Below are positions 8,428-16,287 of a DNA stretch of 64,000 nt, piece after piece. The stretch is from an uncultured Eubacteriales bacterium. GTDB lineage: Bacteria; Bacillota; Clostridia; Oscillospirales; Oscillospiraceae. Made by a program: the position numbers and the translations under genes. The stretch spans positions 1-64,000 of the forward strand of contig UQWI01000005.1 of the NCBI GenBank assembly GCA_900544765.1, written 5' to 3'. The notes below the pieces were generated by a model, which had not been told where the DNA came from, made no database searches, and saw only the letters and a program-made list of their open reading frames with translations. Numbering within the stretch: the first letter of the stretch is position 1; each line of letters starts with the position of its first letter.

Positions 8428-9813
8428 CTATCCCAGCACGGTCTGGGCCCACGGCAAGACGTCAGGGGCCGCGCCGCCGTCCAAGTAAAGGCCGCTCTCG
8501 CGCATGGCCTCGAGGCTGTCGGGGCCGAGCGAACGGAGATAGTGCAAATCTATCCGCTCCAGGCGTCCGTCGAGGTACGCGTCCACGTTGCAGCGCGCGA
8601 TGATGCCGCCGACGGGCAGCAGGGCAAAGCACGCCCACATCGCCAGGACTATCCCCGCCGCCCAGGGCCAGAAGCGGAAGCCCGCCCGGAGAGATTTCAC
8701 GGCCACGAGCACAAGGCACACGCCTATCGCCAGCATGGCCCACGCGGCCATCAGGCGCATTACGCTCAGGCCGTAGGCGAGCACATACAGGTACAGCCTG
8801 TACGCCGCCGAGGCGAGCATGACGAAGGTCAGCAGCACCAGCGCCAGAGTCAGTACACGGCCCAGGACGCTCTCGCGTCCCGCCCTTGAGCAGGCCAGGG
8901 CCGTCGCCATGACGACTGCGGCCACGCCCACAAGCGAGAAGAAGCCGCTGCGCGCATACTCGGCCCAACCGCCGGACATAGCCGCCGCCTCCTCCCCGCC
9001 GAAGAGGTACTTGAACTGGAAAACGGCAAACAGCGCACAGGCCGCTGTCAGCAGCGCCTCAACGGTGACGAGCGTACTGACGGGCAGCTCCCGCAGTTTC
9101 GGCAGCGGCTCCGTGCGCCTGGGCTCATGCCGGAGGAAGTAGAGCGTCGAGAAAAATACGAGGCTCCAAAACGTAATGCTCAGCGTGCGCAGCACGAGTG
9201 TACCCAGATTCAAGTCCACGAGGAACTCTGTTATGGCCTGGAACACATAGATGTCGAACATGGCGTCGGCGAAGCTCATGCCGAAGAGCACGACGGCCAG
9301 CAGCGGCAGGGCTATAACCAGGCCCAGCAGCACTCCCCCGAGCGCGCGCCTGTTCTCCGGCGCCAGCGCATACACGGCCCTGAAGGGCTTGCCCCAGTTG
9401 ATGAAAACCCCTCTGAAGCAGTCGAGAATGCCCTCTTTAACCGCCCCGGGCTCCGTGACGCCGTGGTACTCCGTACCCGCCAGCGAGAGGAATCCCATCA
9501 CGCTGCCGCACAGTATCACGGAGAAGCTCACGAAGCGAATCTCCTCGCTCCACTGGAAGGCGCAGGCCAGGGCGGTGAGGTTTATGACCACGGCGAGGAA
9601 AATGTTCTCGCGCGTCCACTTCGCGCGTTTGCCCAGCACGAGCAGCACCGCCGCCCAGGCAGCGAAGGTGAAAGCGCAGGCTCCCAGCGCGGGCAGGCCG
9701 TATTCAAGGTTGCTGAGCACGAACACCTCGCGCCATAGCAGTGCGAGCGCCACGCCTATTGCAAGTATGAGCCAGTCCCGCAGTGAAAAGCGCCCTGTAT
9801 TGACTTCGTCCAT
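8428..9813 (-). CDS. DUF4153/DUF4173-type polytopic membrane protein
   Basis: The 461-residue protein has about 11-12 hydrophobic segments and a short soluble tail (LHYLRSLGPDSLEAMRESGL), the layout of DUF4153/DUF4173 membrane proteins. Its biochemical role is unknown. AAGGAGGTG six bases before the ATG at 9813 makes that start preferable to upstream alternatives. It is the last gene of an operon that begins with a DUF2975/XRE pair at 12636. In related bacteria DUF4153 genes are often next to such regulators; this is context rather than function. Confidence 0.7.
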   Translation of the reverse strand: MDEVNTGRFSLRDWLILAIGVALALLWREVFVLSNLEYGLPALGACAFTFAAWAAVLLVLGKRAKWTRENIFLAVVINLTALACAFQWSEEIRFVSFSVILCGSVMGFLSLAGTEYHGVTEPGAVKEGILDCFRGVFINWGKPFRAVYALAPENRRALGGVLLGLVIALPLLAVVLFGMSFADAMFDIYVFQAITEFLVDLNLGTLVLRTLSITFWSLVFFSTLYFLRHEPRRTEPLPKLRELPVSTLVTVEALLTAACALFAVFQFKYLFGGEEAAAMSGGWAEYARSGFFSLVGVAAVVMATALACSRAGRESVLGRVLTLALVLLTFVMLASAAYRLYLYVLAYGLSVMRLMAAWAMLAIGVCLVLVAVKSLRAGFRFWPWAAGIVLAMWACFALLPVGGIIARCNVDAYLDGRLERIDLHYLRSLGPDSLEAMRESGLYLDGGAAPDVLPWAQTVLG

Positions 9814-9869
9814 AACGCACCTCCTTAAAGGCTTGCTGAAAGCGTGTACCAGCCTCCGGTTTCCCTCGT

Positions 9870-10184
9870 TCAAAAGCAAAATAATACTGCCGGGAATCCG
9901 TTCTCAGGCATCAGAAACGCGAACCAGGTAAACGCACCCAAGCTCAAAGTAACCAGCAAAAGCAGGATTTTCCGTTCTGGCGGCGTTTGATACTTCTTTT
10001 GAAACAGCAATATATTCAGAACAAGCGAAACCGCCACGAGAGAGACGTTTAAGATGAAATTCCCCCACACAATGTACTTGTCGGTTCCCAAACTGCCCAA
10101 AACGAAAAAACCAAATACGAATATGCCGTAATTTATATAAAGCCAGGACGTTATCATTTTGACCGACATTTTCTCTCTGTTCAT
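9870..10184 (-). CDS. Small three-helix membrane protein of unknown function
   Basis: The start at 10184 has AAGGAGG six to seven bases upstream and gives a 104-residue protein. It has three hydrophobic helices (about residues 14-32, 40-60 and 73-90) separated by FQKKYQTPPERK. I do not recognise the family. It lies between a predicted anchored protein and the DUF4173 protein, in the same direction. Confidence 0.65.
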   Translation of the reverse strand: MNREKMSVKMITSWLYINYGIFVFGFFVLGSLGTDKYIVWGNFILNVSLVAVSLVLNILLFQKKYQTPPERKILLLLVTLSLGAFTWFAFLMPENGFPAVLFCF

Positions 10185-10194
10185 AAACGCCTCC

Positions 10195-10629
10195 TTACAA
10201 ACCGGCTTCAAACGTGTACCAGCCGCCGCCGAGCGGGTAAGTCTCGCCGCAGTTGTCGCTGCCCTCCTCCCGCCAGACCCAGCCGTCCCCGTCCGGGATG
10301 AGTTCGTTGTCCGAGTTCTGAAACGGCTTCGGGCCTCCGTCGGCGGAGTAGTACACACCGCTGTAGAAGCTCGCCGGAGCAATTCCGAAGCCGCCGGTCG
10401 TAAACTCCACCATGGCGCCGTCATCAAAGCCCCAGATGTCTATGTCATGCACTCCGAAAATCTTTACGTCGGTTTTGCGCTCGGCGAGCATGTCCTGCGC
10501 CGCCCGCTCGAATTTCCCGCGGTTCAGCCTGAACACCATCTCCGGGCTGCGCAGCCATGAAGCCACTGCAATCAGCGCCGCAGCGGCCAGCAGCCAGAAC
10601 CATACGCGCCTGTATACGGGTTTCTGCAT
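10195..10629 (-). CDS. Membrane-anchored extracytoplasmic protein, tandem paralog A
   Basis: The 144-residue product starts MQKPVYRRVWFWLL, placing one N-terminal membrane helix followed by an extracytoplasmic domain. GAGGTGG seven bases upstream supports the ATG at 10629. It shares an architecture and many residues with the neighbour at 10652-11128: the KPVY.RVWFWL anchor, V.I.GV.DI..G..DG..V.FTT, then GVYY..GGGP....N.D.ELI and W.W near the end. The pair arose by tandem duplication. The function is unknown. Confidence 0.7.
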   Translation of the reverse strand: MQKPVYRRVWFWLLAAAALIAVASWLRSPEMVFRLNRGKFERAAQDMLAERKTDVKIFGVHDIDIWGFDDGAMVEFTTGGFGIAPASFYSGVYYSADGGPKPFQNSDNELIPDGDGWVWREEGSDNCGETYPLGGGWYTFEAGL

Positions 10630-10651
10630 TTCCCTGCCACCTCTGTCCACT

Positions 10652-11128
10652 TCACGAGATATGTGCGCTGAACGAATACCAGTTATTCAGTCCGGCTGCG
10701 TGGCGGGTATGGCCGGAGGTCTCGCCGCTCTCGCTGTACCAGTTCCAGCCGCCGTCGGACTCGTCATATATCAGCTCATAGTCCCAGTTCCGGTAGGCGG
10801 CGGGGCCGCCTCCGACGGCATAGTAAACACCCTGTACCTCCGGCCCGAACAGCCCGGCCTTTGTCTCGGTTGTGAACTGGACTATTGTCCCATCGCTGAC
10901 CCCGTACACGCTTATATCAGTTACCCCGGGTATCTCCACCCCGGTCTCGCCGCCCCGGTAAAGCAGCTCGCGCACCGCCTGCTCAAAGAGCGGCGTGTAC
11001 TGCCTTAGAATCTCCGACGGGCTATCCGGCCCTGCGGCCAGAAGGGAAATCACTGCGGCCAGTATCACAGCAGCGGCCGGCAGCCAGAACCATACGCGTT
11101 TATATACCGGCTTTTTAGCTTTCTCCAC
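10652..11128 (-). CDS. Membrane-anchored extracytoplasmic protein, tandem paralog B
   Basis: A GTG at 11128 lies nine bases after AGGAGG and gives a 158-residue protein that begins like its paralog (..KAKKPVYKRVWFWLP). An ATG at 11137 is in frame but touches the ribosome site, so I prefer the GTG. One N-terminal helix is followed by a domain with the GVTDISVYGVSDGTIVQFTT and GVYYAVGGGPAAYRNWDYEL blocks shared with paralog A. The start overlaps the upstream gene's stop. No family is recognised. Confidence 0.7.
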   Translation of the reverse strand: MEKAKKPVYKRVWFWLPAAAVILAAVISLLAAGPDSPSEILRQYTPLFEQAVRELLYRGGETGVEIPGVTDISVYGVSDGTIVQFTTETKAGLFGPEVQGVYYAVGGGPAAYRNWDYELIYDESDGGWNWYSESGETSGHTRHAAGLNNWYSFSAHIS

Positions 11129-11133
11129 AAGAG

Positions 11134-11487
11134 TCATCCTCCTTGCCGCACGAAGCGCAGGAAGCACCCCGAGTAGTCGTAGAGGTATATCACGTCCTCG
11201 CGCCCGACGTCCCGCCAGAGCTGGCATCCGGCGTACTTTGCGTCCAGGTTTGTGCCCCACATGTCCTCCGCAGGCCGCTCTGCGGTGCGATGGGTAATGC
11301 CATTCACCAGGCCAATCTTCCCGCTGCCATCGGGTATAGAGTACACCTCGCCGCCGGACAGCGTATACACCTCGCCGTCCACGCGTATCTGCGGCCTGCC
11401 TGGCGGGAACATCTCGCCTACCACCGCCGTGAGTACCACAATGATGATCACCAGCTCCACCGCTATCAGCTTCTTTACCACGTCCAT
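11134..11487 (-). CDS. Membrane-anchored hypothetical protein
   Basis: The ATG at 11487 (GAGGTG upstream) gives 117 residues: a single N-terminal helix (VVKKLIAVELVIIIVVLTAV) and a compact extracytoplasmic domain containing VDGEVYTLSGGEVYSIPDG and VIYLYDYSGCFLRFVR. I do not recognise it. It is the third small anchored protein in a row in this operon, all with a helix of similar length. Confidence 0.65.
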   Translation of the reverse strand: MDVVKKLIAVELVIIIVVLTAVVGEMFPPGRPQIRVDGEVYTLSGGEVYSIPDGSGKIGLVNGITHRTAERPAEDMWGTNLDAKYAGCQLWRDVGREDVIYLYDYSGCFLRFVRQGG

Positions 11488-11495
11488 GCCGCACC

Positions 11496-11948
11496 TCACA
11501 TTATCCACTCGGCGAGGTAAAGCGCTTCGCCGTCCCAGACGATATACAGCCTGTTCCGCTCGTCGTCCTGGTCCGTGACCACGGCGCAGTCACAGGCCGC
11601 GCCGAAATCCGGCCGGTATCCCTCCGGCACACCCAGCTCGTCCGTGACCATGTCAAAGCCGCTCCTGAAAGCCGCGTCCGCTCCCGGTGAGAGCTCCACG
11701 CCCAGGCCAGCCACGTCCCCGCAGCTGTAGACGGTATATCGAGGCCCGTCGCCATGTATTCCACCGGTGACGTCGTCAGAGTAGAGCTCCGTCAGGCCGC
11801 GCGGCACTGTGACGCCCCAGTTGGCCTCGTATATGCCCGTGCCGGAGTAACGCAGCGAGATATAGGCCAGGCTGCCCGCGAAAAACAGCAGCGGTGCGCC
11901 GATTACAGCCGCGATGAGCGCTACTGCAAGCTTTTTTCCCCTACTCAT
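11496..11948 (-). CDS. Membrane-anchored hypothetical protein
   Basis: The 150-residue protein has an N-terminal helix (residues 6-32) and an extracytoplasmic domain with two closely spaced cysteines (FGAACDCAVVTDQDDERNR) that could form a disulfide. The ATG at 11948 overlaps the end of the XRE regulator gene by 8 bp, so the two are probably translated together. No family is recognised. Confidence 0.65.
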   Translation of the reverse strand: MSRGKKLAVALIAAVIGAPLLFFAGSLAYISLRYSGTGIYEANWGVTVPRGLTELYSDDVTGGIHGDGPRYTVYSCGDVAGLGVELSPGADAAFRSGFDMVTDELGVPEGYRPDFGAACDCAVVTDQDDERNRLYIVWDGEALYLAEWIM

Positions 11949-12147
11949 CGCTCACATACTCCAAAATGTCCCCCGGCTGGCAGTCGAGCGCGCGGCAGAG
12001 CGCGTCAAGGGTGGTGAAGCGCACCGCCTTGGCCTTGCCGGTCTTGAGCACGGAGAGGTTCGCCATCGTGATGCCCACTCTCTCGGAAAGCTCCGTCAGG
12101 CTCATCTTGCGCCGGGCGAGCATGACGTCGAGGTTTATCCTAATCAT
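11941..12147 (-). CDS. XRE/Cro-type HTH regulator (partner of DUF2975)
   Basis: The 68-residue protein is a single helix-turn-helix domain (LDVMLARRKMSLTELSERVG, then ITMANLSVLKTGKAKAVRF, then CRALDCQPGDILEYV). This is the short HTH_26-like type that almost always follows a DUF2975 membrane protein in Firmicutes. The pair probably senses a membrane condition and controls this operon, but no ligand is known. It lies 9 bp after the DUF2975 gene. Confidence 0.9.
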   Translation of the reverse strand: MIRINLDVMLARRKMSLTELSERVGITMANLSVLKTGKAKAVRFTTLDALCRALDCQPGDILEYVSDE

Positions 12148-12156
12148 GCCGCCACC

Positions 12157-12636
12157 TCAGACCGTCAGGTCGTTCTCGGCCTGCATGTCCGCCGCCTTGC
12201 GAGTCAGGTGCGAGAGCGCCGCGCAGCAGACCGCAATCGCCGCGCCGATGGAGCAGATGACAACGCCCGCCACTATCAGGGCGAAGTGCAGCATATTCAT
12301 GGCGCCAAGCACGCAGCCGGCTATGAGGTAGAGTATCACATCCGCCAGCGCCAGGTTGCTGCACATGCGCAGGCGCTTTGCGTTGTCGTAGCAGAAGCTG
12401 TTGTCGCGGCCTATCTCAACGGCAATCTTCCATATCAGGGCCAGGAACACCAGCACCAGCACGGCGGTCACCCAGAAAAATATCAGGCAGGGCAGGTACA
12501 TGTATTCCAGCTCCGGGTAATGCTCCACCGCGCGCTGTCCCAGCTTGGGCACCAGCAGCAGCGACAGGAAGAGAATAAACGCCGCGCCCACTGCGAGGAC
12601 TATGCGCAGCCAGATTGATAGCTCTTTTTGCTTCAC
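12157..12636 (-). CDS. DUF2975 membrane protein
   Basis: A GTG at 12636 with AAGGCGGTG upstream gives 159 residues with four hydrophobic helices and the cytoplasmic loop GRDNSFCYDNAKRLRMCSNLA typical of DUF2975 proteins. A longer frame extends upstream, but it crosses the promoter described here and is not credible. It is the first gene of an apparent operon running to 8428. The HTH partner follows at once. Confidence 0.85.
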   Translation of the reverse strand: MKQKELSIWLRIVLAVGAAFILFLSLLLVPKLGQRAVEHYPELEYMYLPCLIFFWVTAVLVLVFLALIWKIAVEIGRDNSFCYDNAKRLRMCSNLALADVILYLIAGCVLGAMNMLHFALIVAGVVICSIGAAIAVCCAALSHLTRKAADMQAENDLTV

Positions 12637-12659
12637 GGCAAACACCGCCTTTCGAGACG

Positions 12660-12712
12660 AGTATAACACGTGCTTTATCGTTTTGCAAGTATAATTTATC
12701 GAAAAACGATAA
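12660..12712 (-). promoter_or_regulatory. Promoter of the DUF2975 operon with TTATCG half-sites
   Basis: On the minus strand TTGCAA (12688-12683) and TATACT (12665-12660) have a 17-bp spacer. TTATCG-N5-CGATAA forms an inverted repeat at 12696-12712 just upstream of the -35. A third half-site (12675-12680) lies inside the spacer. This arrangement suggests a repressor, plausibly the XRE protein of the same operon. The region between 12713 and 12862 shows no clear promoter for spoIIAA. Confidence 0.65.
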
Positions 12713-12862
12713 ATAGCACCGATACAGGAGCGTCTCTCTCCTGCGCGGGAAATATCCGGGCTGCGACGGGCTTCGAGCGTGTCCGCACGGCGCGGCGTGT
12801 AGAATACCGGTATAAGCCGAGGCAACACGGCGGGCTTTGCGCCACGGCAAGGAGGTACGCAC

Positions 12863-13183
12863 ATGAAGATAACGGCGGATTACGACGCGGGCAAGCTCAC
12901 GATACACTTAAGCGGAGAGCTTGACCACCACAGCGCCCGCGAGGGCATGGCGGGCATAGAGCGGCTGCTGGACGAGTACATGCCCCGGGACGCGGTGCTG
13001 GACATGTCCGGGCTCACGTTCATGGACTCGGCAGGGATAGCGCTGCTGCTGAAGACGGAGCGGCTCATGCGCGTGAGCGGAGGCCGGGCGAGCATAGCCA
13101 ATCCGGCAAAGCAGCCGCTGCGCGTGCTGGACGCCTCAGGCATAGAGCGGAAGATACACGTCACAGGAGGAAGCATAAGATGA
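12863..13183 (+). CDS. spoIIAA: Anti-sigma F factor antagonist SpoIIAA
   Basis: The 106-residue STAS-domain protein has the phosphorylatable serine motif SGLTFMDSAGIALLLK (Ser56). Unphosphorylated SpoIIAA binds SpoIIAB and frees sigma F in the forespore; SpoIIAB phosphorylates it at this serine. AAGGAGGT precedes the ATG. It is the first gene of spoIIA and overlaps spoIIAB by 4 bp. Length and motif match the family. Confidence 0.95.
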   Translation: MKITADYDAGKLTIHLSGELDHHSAREGMAGIERLLDEYMPRDAVLDMSGLTFMDSAGIALLLKTERLMRVSGGRASIANPAKQPLRVLDASGIERKIHVTGGSIR

Positions 13184-13617
13184 AAGGCTTGAACTACATA
13201 AAGCTCGACTTCCCGAGCCGGAGCGTGAACGAGGGCTTCGCGCGCGCCGCCGCGGCGGCCTTCGCCGCGCAGCTTGACCCCACGCTGGACGAGCTCGGGG
13301 ACATAAAGACGGCTGTCAGCGAGGCGGTAACGAACTGCATCGTCCACGCCTACCCGGACAGCATCGGCAAGATAAGCATGCGCATGCGCATTCTCGAGGA
13401 CGGCGTGCTTGAGATATGCGTGAAGGACAGCGGCGTCGGCATCCCCGACGTCGAGAAGGCCCGCGAGCCGCTCTTCACCACGGGCGGCGAGGAACGCAGC
13501 GGTATGGGCTTCACCATCATGGAGAGCTTCATGGACAGGCTGACCGTGCGCTCCAAGCCCGGCAAGGGCACCTCGGTGACCATGCGCCGCACAATTGAGC
13601 GGCGCGGCGGGGAATGA
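13180..13617 (+). CDS. spoIIAB: Anti-sigma F factor and kinase SpoIIAB
   Basis: The 145-residue GHKL-ATPase fold protein has the N-box KTAVSEAVTNCIVHAYP and the G1 box VKDSGVGIPDVEKAREPL, with TTGGEERSGMGF closing the ATP lid. It binds and inhibits sigma F and phosphorylates SpoIIAA. The gene overlaps both neighbours (ATGA junctions), as in the canonical operon. Confidence 0.95.
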   Translation: MKGLNYIKLDFPSRSVNEGFARAAAAAFAAQLDPTLDELGDIKTAVSEAVTNCIVHAYPDSIGKISMRMRILEDGVLEICVKDSGVGIPDVEKAREPLFTTGGEERSGMGFTIMESFMDRLTVRSKPGKGTSVTMRRTIERRGGE

Positions 13618-14318
13618 CGGACGAGGCCACGCTGCGCTCGGCCAAGGCCGGAGACCGTGACGCCGCAGAGAAGCTGGTCACGGAGAACTCGGGGCTCATC
13701 TGGAGCGTGGCGCGACGCTTCTTCGGCCGGGGCGTGGACAGCGACGACCTCTACCAGCTAGGCTGCGTGGGCTTCCTGAAGGCCATTGCGGGCTACGACG
13801 AGAGCTACGGCACGCAGTTCTCCACCTACGCCGTGCCCAAGATTTCCGGCGAGATACGCCGCTTCCTGCGCGACGACGGCTCCGTCAAGGTCTCGCGCTC
13901 GCTCAAGGAGAGGGCGAACCGGATACGCTCCGCGCGGACGGGCCTGGAGCAGCGCCTGGGCCGGGAGCCCACGCTCAGCGAGCTCTCCGCCGAAACCGGG
14001 CTCACGCCCGAGGACATAGCAGTGGCCGAGACCGCCGCCGGGCCCGCCGAAAGCCTGCAGCGCGAGGCCGGCGAGGACGGCTTCACGCTCGAGCACCTGC
14101 TCTCCAGCGAGGACGAAACCGAGCGCGTCCTGGAGCGCGTGTCACTGCGCGAGGCCATAGACCGCCTGGCGGAGCGCGAAAAGCGCGTAATCTCGCTGCG
14201 CTACTTCCACGACATGACCCAGGAAGCCGCCGCACGCGTGCTGGGCGTCAGCCAGGTGCAGGTCTCGCGCCTTGAGCGCCGCGCCATATCCGCCCTGCGC
14301 GAATTGCTGGAGCCCTAG
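13614..14318 (+). CDS. sigF: RNA polymerase forespore sigma factor F
   Basis: The 234-residue sigma-70 protein has region 2 (DDLYQLGCVGFLKAIAGYD, then FSTYAVPKISGEIRRFLRDD and VKVSRSLKE), a region 3 helix (GREPTLSELSAETGL), and region 4 (VISLRYFHDMTQEAAARVLG, then VSQVQVSRLERRAI). Sigma F directs early forespore genes. Its presence with spoIIAA and spoIIAB is the main evidence for an endospore former. It ends with a TAG stop, so amber is a normal stop codon in this genome. Confidence 0.95.
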   Translation: MTDEATLRSAKAGDRDAAEKLVTENSGLIWSVARRFFGRGVDSDDLYQLGCVGFLKAIAGYDESYGTQFSTYAVPKISGEIRRFLRDDGSVKVSRSLKERANRIRSARTGLEQRLGREPTLSELSAETGLTPEDIAVAETAAGPAESLQREAGEDGFTLEHLLSSEDETERVLERVSLREAIDRLAEREKRVISLRYFHDMTQEAAARVLGVSQVQVSRLERRAISALRELLEP

Positions 14319-14393
14319 CCGGGCGCGGTCTTGCGGGATGTTTGTTTTATTTTGGGTTCCCATGCAAAGGCGCGCTTCGCATGAGAAAACAGC

Positions 14394-14429
14394 AAAACTC
14401 AGGGACGGTTGTCCCTGAGTTTTTGTTTT
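14394..14429 (+). terminator. Terminator after sigF
   Basis: AAAACTCAGGGAC (14394-14406) pairs with GTCCCTGAGTTTT (14411-14423) across a 4-nt loop, followed by TGTTTTC. It separates the spoIIA operon from the convergent ABC operon and may act in both directions. Confidence 0.85.
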
Positions 14430-14463
14430 CAGCGCGTCCGGCAACATCAGGCCGGGAATTTCA

Positions 14464-15057
14464 CTAGAAGTCGCGCCCCTCTACGGCGCGGATGCTGGCC
14501 GGCAGGCTGAGCGCTATTGACGCTGCGGCGGAAGCCGGGTGGATGAGCAGCGGCCACGTTACGTTTGCGCCGATGGCCTCAACCAACAGCATCACGAAGA
14601 AAAGCTCTAGTATGAGGACGACAAGAACTATCGCCGCCGCGATACCTCCCTGCAAATCCGGGCCGTATTTGAAGTCGAAGCAGAGCACAATGCCCTCAAC
14701 CGTCAGAAAAATACAGCAAATCACAGCGCAGGCCAGCAGCGTCACACGCGCCGTCTCGCCGGACAGCAGGAACAGCATCGCGCACAGCAGCGAGGCCACC
14801 AGCCCAAGCGCTGCCTCGGTTATGTAGCTGCAAACGACAAGCTGACGGCGCGAGACAGGCATCGTCAGAAGCCAGCGTCTCTGGGCCTCGTCATTCCCGC
14901 CAGTCCTTATGACGGAAAGCAGCAGAGCTCCGGCGAGGCCTCCCATGGATATATCCCTGAGCAGCAGGTTCACCGCCAAAACCACGGCGAATACCACCAG
15001 CAGCCTGGCCAGCCTCCCCCTGAACGTTATCAGGTTGTAAACGAGCAGCGCCCTCAT
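14464..15057 (-). CDS. ABC-2 type transporter permease, copy 3
   Basis: The 197-residue protein has about six hydrophobic helices and an internal QRRWLLTMPVSRRQLVVCSY segment, the coupling-loop pattern (LP.SR..L..S) also present in the two upstream permeases. The ATG at 15057 follows GGGGTGAGGGA. It is the last gene of a GntR-ATPase-permease operon. I expect it to form part of a membrane complex with the ATPase; the cargo is unknown. Confidence 0.75.
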   Translation of the reverse strand: MRALLVYNLITFRGRLARLLVVFAVVLAVNLLLRDISMGGLAGALLLSVIRTGGNDEAQRRWLLTMPVSRRQLVVCSYITEAALGLVASLLCAMLFLLSGETARVTLLACAVICCIFLTVEGIVLCFDFKYGPDLQGGIAAAIVLVVLILELFFVMLLVEAIGANVTWPLLIHPASAAASIALSLPASIRAVEGRDF

Positions 15058-15079
15058 TCCCTCACCCCGTTTGCGGTTT

Positions 15080-15667
15080 TCAGAACTCCTTTTTCCTGTA
15101 TATCCCCACGCTGAGGGCCGAGCCCCACGCGGCGGCGACAGCGGCTGCCGGGGCGGCAATGAGCACTGCCCCGGGCGTCTTGGCCCAATTGGACGGCAAC
15201 ATGGCGAATACTGCGATTGCGGCGAGCAGCGGCGGTACACACGCCGCCCGTGCGACGGCAAAGCCGAATTTGTACGCCGCGGGCAGGGCGAGGCTCAGCA
15301 GCGCGCAGCCTATGTACAGCGCCACAAGCGCCGGGCGGTACAGCTCCCACAGCGGCCACCTCAGCACGGCGGAGACGGCAAGCTCCAGCACAAACGCCGC
15401 CGCGCCGCAGAGCGCGCCGAGCGCATAGCGGCTCAGCGCCAGCTCCGCGCGGGATATGGGCAGCGACGCCGCGTACCGCTCAAAGCCGTTTGTGTCATCG
15501 TCAAGCCACACTGGTGTGAGCGAGGCGAAAAGTACCGCCGCTGCGGAGAAGGAATGGAGCCGCGCGGGCCAAGCCGCGCTCGCCGCCAGCCAGGCGGCGA
15601 AGGCAGTTAACAGCCACGCAAACCGCGCACGCAGGCAAAGCGCGTATTTCAGGATAAGCACTTTCAC
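15080..15667 (-). CDS. ABC-2 type transporter permease, copy 2
   Basis: The 195-residue, alanine-rich protein has about six hydrophobic helices. The loop YAASLPISRAELALSRYALG matches the corresponding loop in its neighbours, and the C-terminus LSVGIYRKKEF is nearly identical to the end of copy 1. This shows descent by duplication. It presumably pairs with copy 1 or 3 in an exporter driven by the ATPase at 16284. Confidence 0.75.
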   Translation of the reverse strand: MKVLILKYALCLRARFAWLLTAFAAWLAASAAWPARLHSFSAAAVLFASLTPVWLDDDTNGFERYAASLPISRAELALSRYALGALCGAAAFVLELAVSAVLRWPLWELYRPALVALYIGCALLSLALPAAYKFGFAVARAACVPPLLAAIAVFAMLPSNWAKTPGAVLIAAPAAAVAAAWGSALSVGIYRKKEF

Positions 15668-15684
15668 ACCCGGCTCCCCTACGG

Positions 15685-16287
15685 TTAAAACTCCCTGCGC
15701 TTATATATACCCACGCTGAGGGCCGCGCTCGCGGCAAACACGACGAGTGTCACCACGGGCAGCAGCACAAGCGCTTCGCCGAGGCTGTCCATGTCCACGT
15801 CCAGCGCGCTGAGCAGCAGCCCGAAGGCGAGCAGGAACAGCACGAATACGGCCATCATAGTGAGCCGCGCCTTCTCCGTGCCGAATTTGTAGATGACGGG
15901 CAGCAGCACGCTGACCATGACCACGCCTACGCAGAAGCAGGCCGAGCAGCTGTAAACGGCCTCGAGCGCCTCCATACCCAGCGCCACGCTGGCCGCAAAG
16001 CCTATTGCGGCGAGGCAGAGCGCGCATATGATGCTGAACACATAGTGTCCCATTGCCGCCGAGGTACGGCTCACAGGCGCAGTAAACAGATAGCGGTCGA
16101 AGTGTGACTTCTCGTAGGTGGCTATGCAGGTCAGTGGCAGCATCATGGCGTAGACCACGCTCAGTGCTGAAAAGAAAAGCCCGCTCTTGTTGTATACGGT
16201 TATCGCCAGCCATACAACCAGCACCAAAAGTACGCTCTTGGCCTGGGTCTTTATCACTGTGAGGTCGCTCAGAAGTACGGCTTTCAT
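15685..16287 (-). CDS. ABC-2 type transporter permease, copy 1
   Basis: The 200-residue protein has six hydrophobic helices. DRYLFTAPVSRTSAAMGHYV is the coupling loop and LSVGIYKRREF the C-terminus shared with copy 2. Its ATG overlaps the ATPase stop by 4 bp. YtrA-type operons in Bacillus similarly place a GntR regulator before ATPase and permease genes and respond to cell-wall-active compounds. That role here is inference. Confidence 0.78.
   Translation of the reverse strand: MKAVLLSDLTVIKTQAKSVLLVLVVWLAITVYNKSGLFFSALSVVYAMMLPLTCIATYEKSHFDRYLFTAPVSRTSAAMGHYVFSIICALCLAAIGFAASVALGMEALEAVYSCSACFCVGVVMVSVLLPVIYKFGTEKARLTMMAVFVLFLLAFGLLLSALDVDMDSLGEALVLLPVVTLVVFAASAALSVGIYKRREF

Noticed and set aside
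12720..12862. Sigma-H promoter for spoIIAA
   Set aside because: A sequence GTAGAATAC resembles the -10, but no AGGA-type -35 lies at the right distance, so I did not call it.
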